The notes under the pieces: generated by a model
The model's input: the letters and a program-made list of their open reading frames with translations, nothing else
Database searches by the model: none
What the model was told of the DNA's origin: nothing
Shown: piece by piece, positions 7,660 through 15,092 of the stretch
Layout: the number at the start of each line of letters is the position of its first letter
How positions within the stretch are numbered: position 1 is the first letter of the stretch
DNA from: Halorubrum californiense DSM 19288
GTDB lineage: Archaea; Halobacteriota; Halobacteria; Halobacteriales; Haloferacaceae
Length of the DNA stretch: 34,344 nt
Assembly: GCF_000336875.1 (NCBI RefSeq)
Contig: NZ_AOJK01000025.1
Span: 1 to 34,344, forward strand
Direction of reading: 5' to 3'
Program-made: the position numbers and the translations under genes

Positions 7660-8417
7660 GTGCGGACGGAAGCGGCCGCCCGCGCGTGGCCGTCTTCCGG
7701 CCGGACGACGAGCGGATCGAGTCGGCCGTCGAACTGCTCCGCTCGCTCGGCGCGGAGCCGGTCCCGGACCCGATGCTCGAAGTCGAGCCGACGGGCGCGG
7801 TGCCGGCCGACGCGCCGCTCGTCGTCCTCACGAGCAAGACCGGCGTCGAACTGGCCGCCGAGGCGGGCTGGGAGCCCGGGGACGCCGACCTCGCGGCCAT
7901 CGGCCCCGCCACCGCGGCGGCCGCCCGCGAGGCCGGCTGGACGGTCGACGTCGTCCCGGAGGAGTACACCTCCGCCGGCCTCGTCGCGGCGCTGGAGTCG
8001 CGCGCCGCCGGCGAGCGCGTGGTCGTCGCCCGCTCGGACCACGGCAGCGACGTCCTCCTCGACGGCCTCCGCGAGGCCGGCGCCGACGTGACCGAGACCG
8101 TCTTGTATCGGCTCACGCGGCCGGCCGGCGCGGGCGACTCCGCGGAACTGGCCGCCGCCGGCGACCTCGACGCGGCCGCGTTCACGTCCTCGCTGACCGT
8201 CGACAACTTCCTCGCGGCGGCCGCCGATCGCGGCGTCGAGGACATGGCCCGCTCGGGGTTCGCGGACGCGGTCGTCGGCGTCATCGGCCCGCCGACCGCG
8301 GAGACGGCCGCGGACCGCGGCGTCGACGTCGACGTGGTCCCCGACGAGGCGTCGTTTGAGGCGCTCGCGACCGCGGTCGTCGACGCGCTCGACGCGAAAC
8401 CGCCTCGGACGGACTGA
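7656..8417 (+). CDS. hemD: Uroporphyrinogen-III synthase
   Basis: 253 residues beginning at GTG 7656, overlapping the SUMT stop as GTGA. It closes and inverts ring D of hydroxymethylbilane to make uroporphyrinogen III. The family is poorly conserved in sequence; what is visible is a two-domain alpha/beta pattern with VAVFRPDDERIESAVELLRS near the start, LVVLTSKTGVE, AAIGPATAAAAREAGW near 80-96, VVARSDHGSDVLLDGL near 121-136, and AAAFTSSLTVDNFL near 165-180. These, plus its position directly after hemC and the methyltransferase, make the call firm. It ends the operon; a 210-bp non-coding gap follows. Confidence 0.92.
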   Translation: MSADGSGRPRVAVFRPDDERIESAVELLRSLGAEPVPDPMLEVEPTGAVPADAPLVVLTSKTGVELAAEAGWEPGDADLAAIGPATAAAAREAGWTVDVVPEEYTSAGLVAALESRAAGERVVVARSDHGSDVLLDGLREAGADVTETVLYRLTRPAGAGDSAELAAAGDLDAAAFTSSLTVDNFLAAAADRGVEDMARSGFADAVVGVIGPPTAETAADRGVDVDVVPDEASFEALATAVVDALDAKPPRTD

Positions 8418-8593
8418 CGACCCCGGCCGACGCCGGCCCCCGACGCGGGTCATCGCGTCCCCGCCGAATCTCTGGAGCCGATAACGACGGCAGCGCCGCC
8501 GCAGTCCGCTCGTGTTCCACGTTGTGAACGATGCGCGTCCCGAATTTCGCTGTCGCCCGAAACTCATATTATCACATCAGATATTCGGGGAGT

Positions 8594-8607
8594 GTGATTT
8601 ATATCAC
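8594..8607. promoter_or_regulatory. TATA box within a GTGAT-N4-ATCAC inverted repeat
   Basis: GTGATTTATATCAC is a 5-bp-arm inverted repeat centred on a TTTATA box (about 8598-8603). The box lies about 27 bp upstream of the ATG at 8628, the usual spacing for a leaderless haloarchaeal transcript. A further ATCAC half site lies at 8571-8575. A protein bound here would block TBP, so a repressor operator is plausible; the regulator is unknown. Confidence 0.45.
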
Positions 8608-8627
8608 CGCATTTGTTAGGGAATATC

Positions 8628-9029
8628 ATGGAACCGAGTGAGCGCTGGCTGCTGCGGGTCGAGGACGAGGTCCTCGTCGTCGAGTTCCCCCACGGGACTG
8701 GACTGAGCCCCGCGGACAGCGAGGCGCTGCTCGACCGGTGGCGGGACGCGGCCGGCCCCGACCGAATCGATGCTGTCGTGATCGTCGTGCGGACGAGCCG
8801 CCCGTGTTCGGACGCCGGCCGCCGGGCGCTCCGCGAGTCCGCGCAGATAGCGGTCGCGCGCGGTGTCGACCGCTTCGCAGTCGTCGGCCAGCGCTCGAAG
8901 CGCCGCTTCCTCAAGCGCACTATCGACGTCGAGGAAGTCGACACCGAGTCGTTCAACGACGACGAGTCCGCGATGCGGTGGGCGAAGTGCCCCTCCGCGG
9001 CCCCCTCGTCGGTCGAGACCTCCTCGTAG
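8628..9029 (+). CDS. STAS/SpoIIAA-like small protein (haloarchaeal)
   Basis: 133 residues from ATG 8628. The alternation of beta strands and helices (LLRVEDEVLVVEFP, ADSEALLDRWRDAA, IDAVVIVVRTSR, RRALRESAQIAVARGVDRFAVVG) resembles the STAS or SpoIIAA-like fold used in sensing and anti-anti-sigma-type regulation; membership is my inference from the pattern. A TTG at 8613 could extend it by five residues, but the TATA spacing favours 8628. It ends with a TAG at 9027-9029 that directly abuts the stop of the convergent lipoprotein gene. No partner kinase or channel is adjacent. Confidence 0.7.
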   Translation: MEPSERWLLRVEDEVLVVEFPHGTGLSPADSEALLDRWRDAAGPDRIDAVVIVVRTSRPCSDAGRRALRESAQIAVARGVDRFAVVGQRSKRRFLKRTIDVEEVDTESFNDDESAMRWAKCPSAAPSSVETSS

Positions 9030-10154
9030 TTAGCTCCCGGATTCGGTCTCGTTCTCCGCGTCGCTCGTCTCGTTCCCGCCGGTAGCGTCGTCTCCTTCGG
9101 AGTCGTCGTCCGTCGCCTCCTTATCGTCCGTCGCCTCCCCGTCGTCCTCGTCATCCTCGCCGTCGGAGTCGTCCCCGTCCGCCTCCGAGTCGTCGTCACC
9201 GGACTCCTCGCCCTCGTCGTCATCGTCGTCGATCTCGTTGACGTCGACGTCGCGACCCGCGACCCCGCTGCCCGAGATCACGGGTTTGAGGATGTAGCCG
9301 TTGTTCTTCCCGCGCTTGACGACGTTGATGTCGAAGACGAAGCTCACCTCCTCGTCGGGCGCGACCTCGAACCCGTTCGTGATCTGGAGCTTCTCGCTCG
9401 GGAGCTTCACGTCGACCTCGCTTCCGTCGACGATCCCCTCGATAGCGGAGACCTCCAGTTCGATCTTCTCGTAGCTTCCCGCCGGAATCTCGCCGTCGAA
9501 GACGGCGACGGCGTCCTCGTCGATCACCTGGGTGAGATCGACCGTCGCACCGTCGAGTTCGACGACGGTGAAGCCGCGGTCCTCCTCGCCGTCTTCCCCG
9601 TCGTCTTCTTCCCCGTCGTCCTCTTCGGTGTCTCCCTCGTTGTCTTCGCTCTCGTCCCCTCCCACGTCGTCCTCCTCGTCCTCGTCGTCCGCCGTGCCGT
9701 TGGGGGACCCGTCGTCACCGTCGGTCTCGGTGACGTTTTCACCGGTGTCGTCGCCGGTCTCGGTGGCGTTCTCTTCGGTGTCGTCGTCGGATTCCTCCTC
9801 ATCGTCTTCCTCGTCTTCCGTCTCTTCGTCTTCCTCCGCGCCCTCGCCGTTTTCGGCTTCGAAGACCCGAGCCCGGTCGAGGGTGACGTCCAGCCGGTCG
9901 AAGTCGCCGATGTCGGCCGGGGCGTCGCTGATGAGGAGCCGGAAGCTGCCGGTGAGCGTCTGAGACCCGTTGGAACCGTCGGAGCCGTCCGGGCCGTCAG
10001 ACTCATCCGACGACGGGAGCGATCCCTCGCCGGCGCAACCGGCGAGCAGTGTTGCGCTCGCGCCGGCACCGAGGGCCACGAATTTACGTCGGCCGAGGCC
10101 CCCGTCTGTCAGCCGCGATCCGTCGTCGTCAGTCGTCCGCGATCGGTTAGTCAT
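9030..10154 (-). CDS. Tat-exported lipoprotein with DUF4382 domain split by an acidic insertion
   Basis: 374 residues. The N-terminus has twin arginines (RRKF at 22-25), a short hydrophobic stretch and the lipobox LLAGC with Cys40, so export by Tat and lipid anchoring are expected. Residues about 68-95 (GSFRLLISDAPADIGDFDRL) begin a DUF4382 domain; its remainder resumes near 195 (FTVVELDGATVDLTQVID) and ends near 310. Between them lies an Asp/Glu/Thr insertion of about 100 residues, and the C-terminal 55 residues are also acidic low complexity. DUF4382 proteins are surface proteins of unknown role. A TATA-like TTTATACC on the minus strand at 10183-10190 lies about 30 bp upstream. Its stop (TAA, 9030-9032) touches the stop of the neighbouring gene. 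Confidence 0.85.
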   Translation of the reverse strand: MTNRSRTTDDDGSRLTDGGLGRRKFVALGAGASATLLAGCAGEGSLPSSDESDGPDGSDGSNGSQTLTGSFRLLISDAPADIGDFDRLDVTLDRARVFEAENGEGAEEDEETEDEEDDEEESDDDTEENATETGDDTGENVTETDGDDGSPNGTADDEDEEDDVGGDESEDNEGDTEEDDGEEDDGEDGEEDRGFTVVELDGATVDLTQVIDEDAVAVFDGEIPAGSYEKIELEVSAIEGIVDGSEVDVKLPSEKLQITNGFEVAPDEEVSFVFDINVVKRGKNNGYILKPVISGSGVAGRDVDVNEIDDDDDEGEESGDDDSEADGDDSDGEDDEDDGEATDDKEATDDDSEGDDATGGNETSDAENETESGS

Positions 10155-10282
10155 CGTGAGCGGTCGAACGGGCCCCGTACGGGTATAAACGGGAGATACT
10201 CCGCCCCAATTTGTGTCGATAAAGCCGGTTTAACCGCCGATGCCCGGATTCGGGCCGAGGAAGCGGTCTCGACCGCGGCGGG

Positions 10283-11608
10283 CTACGGTTCCGCGGTGTC
10301 GATGCCGGCCTTTTCCACGACGCGCTCCGCGTGTCGCGTCGCGCGCTCGCGGACCGCCGCCGCGTCGATCCCGACGTGTTCGCCGTCCGCGTAGCGGACC
10401 TCCCCGTCGACCATCGCGAAGGTCACGTCGTCGCCGTGGGCCGCGTACACCAGGTGCGAGAGCGGGTCGTGGAGCGGTGTCGCCCGGGTCAGATCGGTCG
10501 TGAGCCCGATCACGTCTGCGCGGTGGCCCTCGCGGAGGGCGCCGAGGCGGTCGAAGCCGGCCGCGCGGGCGCCGCCCTCGGTCGCCATCTCCAGCACGGT
10601 CGCCGCCGGGAGGCGGGTCGGGTCCCGGGCATCGACCTTGCCGAGCAGGCTCGCCTGCCGCATCTCGGTGAAGGGGTCGAGCGTGTTGTTGCACGGCGGG
10701 CCGTCGTTGCCGAGCGCGACGGTGATCCCGCGGTCGAGGTAGTCCTGGACCGGGGCGATCCCCGAGGCGAGTTTCATGTTCGAGGAGGGGCAGTGGGTGA
10801 CGACCGTGTCGGTGTCGGCGAGCACCTCGCGCTCGCGCTCGTCGGTGTGGACGCAGTGGGCGAGCGTCACGTCCGGGCCGGTGAGCCCGACCTCGTCGAG
10901 CCACAGGACGTTCCGCTTGCCGGTGTCGGCCTCGACCGTCTCGATCTCGTCTTCGTTCTCGCTGGCGTGGGTGTGGATCGTCACCCCGTCGTACCGGTCG
11001 GCCAGTTCCCGGCAGCCGCGCAGGCAGGCCTCCGTACAGGTGACCGCAAAGCGCGGCGTGACCGCGTAGCGGACGCGGCCGTCGGCGGCGCCGTGGTACC
11101 TCTTGATGAGCGCCTCGGTCGCCGCGAGCGCCGCGTCGGTCTCCTCGATGAGCCCGTCGGGCGACTCCTTGTCCATCAGGACCTTGCCCAGCCGCGCGCG
11201 GATGCCGGTCTCGATCGCGGCCTCGAACGCCTCCTCGGCGTGGTTCACGGAGAGGTGGTCGACGACGGTCGTCGTTCCCGATTCGAGACACTCCAAGTAC
11301 CCCAACTCGGCCGCGGCCCGGGTGGCCTCGGCGTCCATCGCGGCCTCCATCGGCAACACCGCGTCGAACAGCCAATCGAGGAGGGCGTCGTCGTCGGCGA
11401 TCCCCCGCCCCAGCGACTGGACGGAGTGAACGTGGCCGCCGACGAGGCCGGGCGCGACGATGTCGAACGCGCGGCGCTCGTGGTCGGGGTAGCGGTCTCG
11501 CAAGGTACTCTCCTCGCCGACCGCGGCGATCGTGTTCCCCTCGACGACGACGGCGCCCTCGGGGATGACGGTCTCGGAGTCGGCGACGACGGTTCCGGCT
11601 ATCAGCAT
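10283..11608 (-). CDS. Amidohydrolase, 5'-deoxyadenosine / S-adenosylhomocysteine deaminase type
   Basis: 441 residues from ATG 11608 (MLIAGTVVADSETVIPEGAV). It is a TIM-barrel metal hydrolase of the ATZ/TRZ-like group. Metal ligands can be read as HxH in GGHVHSVQS (59, 61), the His of IHTHASENEDE (about 208), the His of VTHCPSSNMKLASG (about 272) and the Asp of LGNDGPPCNN (about 298). Related archaeal enzymes deaminate 5'-deoxyadenosine, SAH and methylthioadenosine in recycling of SAM by-products; the precise substrate cannot be read from sequence. A longer open frame exists upstream, but it runs into the repeat element and lacks domain character. A TATA-like CTTACC on the minus strand near 11629-11634 fits this start. 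Confidence 0.85.
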   Translation of the reverse strand: MLIAGTVVADSETVIPEGAVVVEGNTIAAVGEESTLRDRYPDHERRAFDIVAPGLVGGHVHSVQSLGRGIADDDALLDWLFDAVLPMEAAMDAEATRAAAELGYLECLESGTTTVVDHLSVNHAEEAFEAAIETGIRARLGKVLMDKESPDGLIEETDAALAATEALIKRYHGAADGRVRYAVTPRFAVTCTEACLRGCRELADRYDGVTIHTHASENEDEIETVEADTGKRNVLWLDEVGLTGPDVTLAHCVHTDEREREVLADTDTVVTHCPSSNMKLASGIAPVQDYLDRGITVALGNDGPPCNNTLDPFTEMRQASLLGKVDARDPTRLPAATVLEMATEGGARAAGFDRLGALREGHRADVIGLTTDLTRATPLHDPLSHLVYAAHGDDVTFAMVDGEVRYADGEHVGIDAAAVRERATRHAERVVEKAGIDTAEP

Positions 11609-11707
11609 GTCCGTCCGTTCCTGACGGTCGACCGGTAAGAGGCTGTCCGTTCGATGGCCCCCGTTCGCTCGGCGTTTTGGGCTACTGCGATAGTCGATAC
11701 CTGATGT

Positions 11708-12005
11708 TGCGGTGGCGCGTGCCTGCGAGCGGCCGGAGCGAAGCGGAGGCCGCGAGACAGCACGCGCGAGGGAGTCGCTGGCGGCACCAGCCGCCAGCGA
11801 CGAGGCTAGGGAGGTGAGAGGTGCTGTGCGGGGCGGTACGGGGTGGGACTCAAAGGGGCAGTCACCGGCGGCGGAGCCGCCGGTTGTCCGTGGCGCGTCG
11901 CGCCACGCTGCCGCGAGGACGAAGCACGGCGCAGTAAGCACCGCAGCGAGCAACGCGAGCGAGGAGCGCAACAAGCCGCGCGAGTCCTCGCGGCTGGGGC
12001 TTTGG
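11708..12005 (+). repeat. Dispersed structured element, copy B (complete)
   Basis: From 5' to 3': hairpin P1 with outer arms GCGCGTGC (11715-11722) and GCACGCGC (11760-11767) and inner arms GCGGCC/GGCCGC around loop GGAGCGAAGCGGA; hairpin P2 with perfect 12-bp arms GTCGCTGGCGGC (11774-11785) and GCCGCCAGCGAC (11790-11801); a conserved core from GACGAGGCTAGGGAGG to GACTCAAAGGGGCAG (ends 11861); an extra hairpin region; then the terminal stem CCGCGAGGAC (11911-11920) with GTCCTCGCGG (11984-11993), closed by CTGGGGCTTTGG (11994-12005). CAAAG and CAG of the core pair with CTTTG and CTG of the end, leaving a GGG/GGG internal loop. A second CTGGGGCTTTGG follows at 12051-12062. Confidence 0.85.
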
Positions 12006-12050
12006 CGGTCTTCACCGGCTCATCGACGGCGACGACGTACGGCCGAGCGG

Positions 12051-12062
12051 CTGGGGCTTTGG
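12051..12062 (+). repeat. Extra copy of the element's 3' closing motif
   Basis: CTGGGGCTTTGG recurs here 57 bp after the one that closes copy B, again preceded by CGG and followed by CGG. It has no core partner of its own. A degenerate analogue (CTGAGGCTTTGG on the minus strand, 34187-34198) lies beside copy E. Confidence 0.8.
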
Positions 12063-12126
12063 CGGGGTTCCCCGCCGAGCCCCACTCGACTATGCTCAAA
12101 TGACCTCCGAGGGAGCCTGTATCAAC

Positions 12127-12627
12127 TTATTCTAGGCGGCGGTCGCGGAACGCGCGGATCACGTCCTGCCGGGCGATGATCCCGACGATCCGGCCCTCGT
12201 CGTCGACCACGGGCACGCGGTTGATGTCCGGGTCGTCGCCGACGAGGAGATCCAGCACGTCGTCGACGCTCGCGTCCGGCGTCACCGTCGCCACGTCGGC
12301 GCTCATCACGTCGGAGACCGCGCGGTCCGCGTTGCGGATCATGTCGACGCCGAGGTCGAGGTCGGCCCACGGTCGCTTCACCTGATAGGAGAGCGTGTCC
12401 ACGAACGGCGGGAGCCCGATGGGGATCCACAGCGTCTCGTCCTCGGGTTCGAACAGGTCGACGAGGTCGGACTCGGTGATGATCCCCACCACCTGCTCGT
12501 CGTCGTCGACGACCGGGAAGCCGCTGAACTCGTAGCGGGCGAACCGCTTGAACACGTCTGCGACGTCGTCGTCCGGCGAGACCGTCTTCACGTCCGACTC
12601 CATCAGGTCGCGGGCGGTCAGTGTCAT
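12127..12627 (-). CDS. Two-CBS-domain protein
   Basis: 166 residues made of a tandem CBS pair and little else. Repeat 1 is ARDLMESDVKTVSPDDDVAD through GFPVVDDDEQVVGIITESDL (about 5-57); repeat 2 is VSDVMSADVATVTPDASVDD through VPVVDDEGRIVGIIARQDV (about 102-157). A 45-residue linker with a Trp/Pro segment (LWIPIGLPPFVDTL) separates them, which is typical of archaeal stand-alone CBS proteins. Such proteins sense adenine nucleotides or SAM and regulate partner enzymes. The partner is unknown. It faces away from the membrane protein gene at 12736 and ends just after copy B of the repeat. Confidence 0.9.
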   Translation of the reverse strand: MTLTARDLMESDVKTVSPDDDVADVFKRFARYEFSGFPVVDDDEQVVGIITESDLVDLFEPEDETLWIPIGLPPFVDTLSYQVKRPWADLDLGVDMIRNADRAVSDVMSADVATVTPDASVDDVLDLLVGDDPDINRVPVVDDEGRIVGIIARQDVIRAFRDRRLE

Positions 12628-12735
12628 ACCGGACGGTCACGGGCGGAGGCCGTAGGCGTTTCGCCCGAGCGCGCCGACCCATCGGAAGTACGCGCCGACG
12701 CAACGGACTTAGGGACCGAGGACGCAGTCGCCAGT

Positions 12736-13230
12736 ATGTACCGCAAGGGTCACGTCGGGGCGTCGCTGGTCGTCTACGCCCCGTTCGGGTTCCTCGTCGC
12801 GGCCCTCGCCTCGATAGAGGTCGGCCTCGTCGGCGCCGCCGGCGTCGCTTCGCTGGCAATGGTCCCTGACCTCGACACCCGAGTCCCCTTCGTCAAACAC
12901 CGGGGAATCACCCACACCGTCTGGTTCGCGCTGCTCGTCGGCGTCGCCTTCGGGGTCGTCGGGCTGGCGGCCGGCCTTCGGCGCGGCGTCGTCGAGGCGC
13001 TCCTCTTCGGCGGCGCCGGGCTCCTGTTCGGCGTCGTGACCATCGTCTCGCACCTTCTCGCGGACGCGCTCACCCCGATGGGAATCCGGCCGTTCGCGCC
13101 CCTGCGAGACACCGAGTACACGCTCGACCTGTTCACCGCAGCGAACCCGATCGCGAACTACGCGCTGCTGGGACTGGGCGGCGTCGTCGCCGCGGCCGCG
13201 CTCGTCGCGGGCGAGGCGGTCCCGATGTAG
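12736..13230 (+). CDS. Membrane-bound metal-dependent hydrolase-like protein (YdjM/DUF457 type)
   Basis: 164 residues with four to five hydrophobic segments. Conserved polar residues are visible in the pattern GHVGASLVVYAP (5-16), MVPDLDTRVPFVKHRGITHT (42-61) and SHLLADALTPMGIRP (100-115). This His/Asp arrangement is the signature of the YdjM (LexA-binding, inner-membrane metal-dependent hydrolase) family. The physiological substrate is unknown in archaea. A TATA-like ACTTAGG at about 12705-12711 lies 27 bp before the ATG. It is transcribed away from the CBS gene and convergently with the tRNA downstream. Confidence 0.85.
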   Translation: MYRKGHVGASLVVYAPFGFLVAALASIEVGLVGAAGVASLAMVPDLDTRVPFVKHRGITHTVWFALLVGVAFGVVGLAAGLRRGVVEALLFGGAGLLFGVVTIVSHLLADALTPMGIRPFAPLRDTEYTLDLFTAANPIANYALLGLGGVVAAAALVAGEAVPM

Positions 13231-13303
13231 GCAGCCCACTGACGACCCGAAGCATCCGGGTAATCCGGCGGCGCCACCGCTCTGCGAGCAACGATGAGAG
13301 GTA

Positions 13304-13457
13304 TGGCCGGGGTGGGCTCCGAACCCACGATCTCCGCATGTCCCAGGTCCGAGGCTCGGCGGAGCCACGGGAAGGACGCGGACGCTTCCAAGGCGTCACC
13401 GCACCGAATCTCTGAACCCTATGAGTGCGGCGCTATGTCCAGCTAAGCCACCCGGCC
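13304..13457 (-). tRNA. Elongator tRNA-Met (CAT) with an intron of about 80 nt
   Basis: Read on the minus strand. Acceptor arms GGCCGGG (13451-13457) and CCCGGCC (13305-13311) pair perfectly, with discriminator A at 13304 and no encoded CCA. The T arm GTGGG TTCGGAG CCCAC is complete. The anticodon stem CCGCA/TGCGG encloses CTCATA, giving anticodon CAT. Exon 1 is about 13420-13457 and exon 2 about 13304-13339; the mature tRNA is 74 nt. The intron lies at the canonical 37/38 position; the exact cut could shift by one base, since the central helix of the bulge-helix-bulge (GTTC/GGAC) allows alternatives. An intron in elongator tRNA-Met is known in haloarchaea. Confidence 0.93.
13340..13419 (-). 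other. tRNA-Met intron
   Basis: About 80 nt between exon positions 37 and 38, beginning GGGTTCAG and ending CTGGGAC on the minus strand. It has internal complementarity (for example GGCTC near GAGCC, and GACGC near GCGTC) and so folds into a hairpin that presents the splice sites to the tRNA-splicing endonuclease. I see no ORF in it and no convincing pair of C and D boxes. Confidence 0.8.
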
Positions 13458-13481
13458 TCACGTTTTCGTACCGCGATGAGA

Positions 13482-13491
13482 CTCTTTAACC
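13482..13491 (-). promoter_or_regulatory. TATA-like box of the tRNA-Met gene
   Basis: GGTTAAAGAG on the minus strand lies about 25-34 bp upstream of the mature tRNA 5' end at 13457, correct for an archaeal promoter with a short 5' leader. Confidence 0.5.
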
Positions 13492-13648
13492 TTCCCATCC
13501 GTCGGAGGGTTGGGAACCGATCGCAGATCGACGCGGGCGGTCGCTTCCGGGGCTCGCTCGGCGCCGGGCCCAACAACGCCGCTCCCGATCGGGCCGCGCT
13601 CGCGGCCGACCCAGCGGATTTATGCCGGGCGCGGCGTATCCCGGGCGT

Positions 13649-14986
13649 ATGAGCCTCCCCGAACTGCTCGCGGCGACCGTCGGCGACGAGGACGTCGTCG
13701 CCGAGGTGCCGCTGGGCGGCGACGATCGACTCGCGGTCACGCCCACCCGGACCCTCGTCTATCGCGGCGACGGGCTCCTGTCCGACGAGTCCGTCGACGA
13801 GTACGGTCACGACGTCGAGCGGATCGAGGTGTCGACGGGGCGCCGCAAGGCGAAAATAATCCTCGGGTACGGCCTCGACGGCGACGAGACGCTCTCGGTC
13901 CCGACCAAGCGCGTCGACGACGTCCTCCACCCGGTCCTCGCCGGCGTCCTCTCCGCGAGCGGCGTCACCGACGCCGGCGAGACGGTCGTGCGCACCTTCC
14001 GCTTCTCCGAACTCACCCTGATCGTCACCAGCGAGCGACTGGTCAAACACGTCGGCTCCGCCGTCTGGGACCCCGAGTTCGAGGAGTTCCACTACGCGGA
14101 CCTCTCCGGCCTCGACTTCGAGGAGGGGACCGTCGCCACCGCGGTCGTCCTCGTCCACGGCGGCCGCTCGGAGCGGTTCAAGGCCCCAAACGAGTCGGCC
14201 CGCGCGGTCCAGGAGACGCTCGCCGACGCGGTGTGTTCGTTCCACGGTGTCGACAGCCTCGAGGAGTTCCGGGTCGCGACCGCCGAGGCGGCGGAGTCGA
14301 CGCCGGACGCCGAGCCGAGCGGCACGACGGACTTCGGCGAGGGGCCCGACCCGCTCTCGGCGTCCCCCGCCGCCGACGCGGAGGCTGACGCCGAGGGGGC
14401 CGCGACGGATCCGGAGGGTGCGACGGGCGCCGCCGGCCTCGGCGCCGAGTCCGATCCCGCTTCCGAGACCGGCGACGCCACCGACCCGGGCGCCGCGGCG
14501 TCGCAGTCGGCCGTCGAGTCGGCCGCCGAGCCGTCGGCGGCCGACGACGACCCGCTGGGCGCGGACCCCCTCGCGGCGGAGGCGAGCGTCGACGACGCGG
14601 CCGCGGATCCGCTCGACGACGCGACGGCGGCCGAATCGGCCGGCGCGGACGCGGCCGCGACGGACCCGCTCGACGCGGACGCGACGGAGCCCGCGTCGAC
14701 GGCCGACCCGGAGGCACTCGCGACGGATGCGGCGGCCGCCGACTCGACGACCGGGGATCCCATCACCGACGCCGACACTGCCGCGCCCGAGGCCGACGCC
14801 GACGGTCCCGTTCCCGGTGATGACGCGTTCGACGGGTCGCCGTTCGAGAGCGCCGGCGTCGAGGACGCCGACCTCGCGAGCGAGGTCGCCGCGCTGCGGC
14901 GCACCGTCGAGGCGCAGTCCGAACGCCTCGATCGCCAGTCGGCGCTCATCGAACAGCTGATCGAAGAGCTTCGTCGGGGTCGGTGA
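13649..14986 (+). CDS. Haloarchaeal protein with globular N-domain, long acidic linker and C-terminal coiled coil
   Basis: 445 residues from ATG 13649 (MSLPELLAATVGDEDVVAEV). Residues 1-200 look folded, with many beta strands (DRLAVTPTRTLVYRGDGLLS, TLIVTSERLVKHVGS, TVATAVVLVHGG) in a pattern reminiscent of PH-like or short-loop beta barrels; this is my impression only. Residues about 205-400 are an Asp/Ala/Thr-rich linker with repeated DPL and ADPLxxD units. The end (LASEVAALRRTVEAQSERLD and on) is a short coiled coil that should oligomerise the protein. A TATA-like GATTTATGCC at about 13617-13626 fits this start better than the in-frame ATG at 13622. Function unknown. Confidence 0.75.
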   Translation: MSLPELLAATVGDEDVVAEVPLGGDDRLAVTPTRTLVYRGDGLLSDESVDEYGHDVERIEVSTGRRKAKIILGYGLDGDETLSVPTKRVDDVLHPVLAGVLSASGVTDAGETVVRTFRFSELTLIVTSERLVKHVGSAVWDPEFEEFHYADLSGLDFEEGTVATAVVLVHGGRSERFKAPNESARAVQETLADAVCSFHGVDSLEEFRVATAEAAESTPDAEPSGTTDFGEGPDPLSASPAADAEADAEGAATDPEGATGAAGLGAESDPASETGDATDPGAAASQSAVESAAEPSAADDDPLGADPLAAEASVDDAAADPLDDATAAESAGADAAATDPLDADATEPASTADPEALATDAAAADSTTGDPITDADTAAPEADADGPVPGDDAFDGSPFESAGVEDADLASEVAALRRTVEAQSERLDRQSALIEQLIEELRRGR

Positions 14987-15092
14987 CGGGCCGCCTCGTC
15001 CCTGTGGTCCGCTCCTCGGAAGCGCCCGCCCCGATTCTCCCGGCTGAGACTCGCGTCGGATCCGTTATCCGACCGGCTGCGAACCATCGACC

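Larger units (their letters stand above)
11609..12126. other. 518-bp intergenic region occupied by repeat element copy B
   Basis: Apart from the amidohydrolase promoter (11609-11650) this gap is almost entirely the structured element and its second 3' motif (see the repeat entry). Frames that stay open across it, in both strands, owe this to GC bias and are not supported as genes. Confidence 0.7.

Noticed and set aside
11712..12179. Open frames across repeat copy B on both strands
   Set aside because: The translations change completely between element copies while the DNA structure is conserved; the element is better explained as non-coding.
12122..12859. 245-residue minus-strand frame covering the CBS gene and beyond
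   Set aside because: Almost entirely Arg/Gly/Pro, out of frame with the clear two-CBS protein.
13340..13419. Box C/D guide RNA inside the tRNA-Met intron
   Set aside because: I could not find a convincing RUGAUGA plus CUGA pair; the box C/D intron known in haloarchaea is that of tRNA-Trp.
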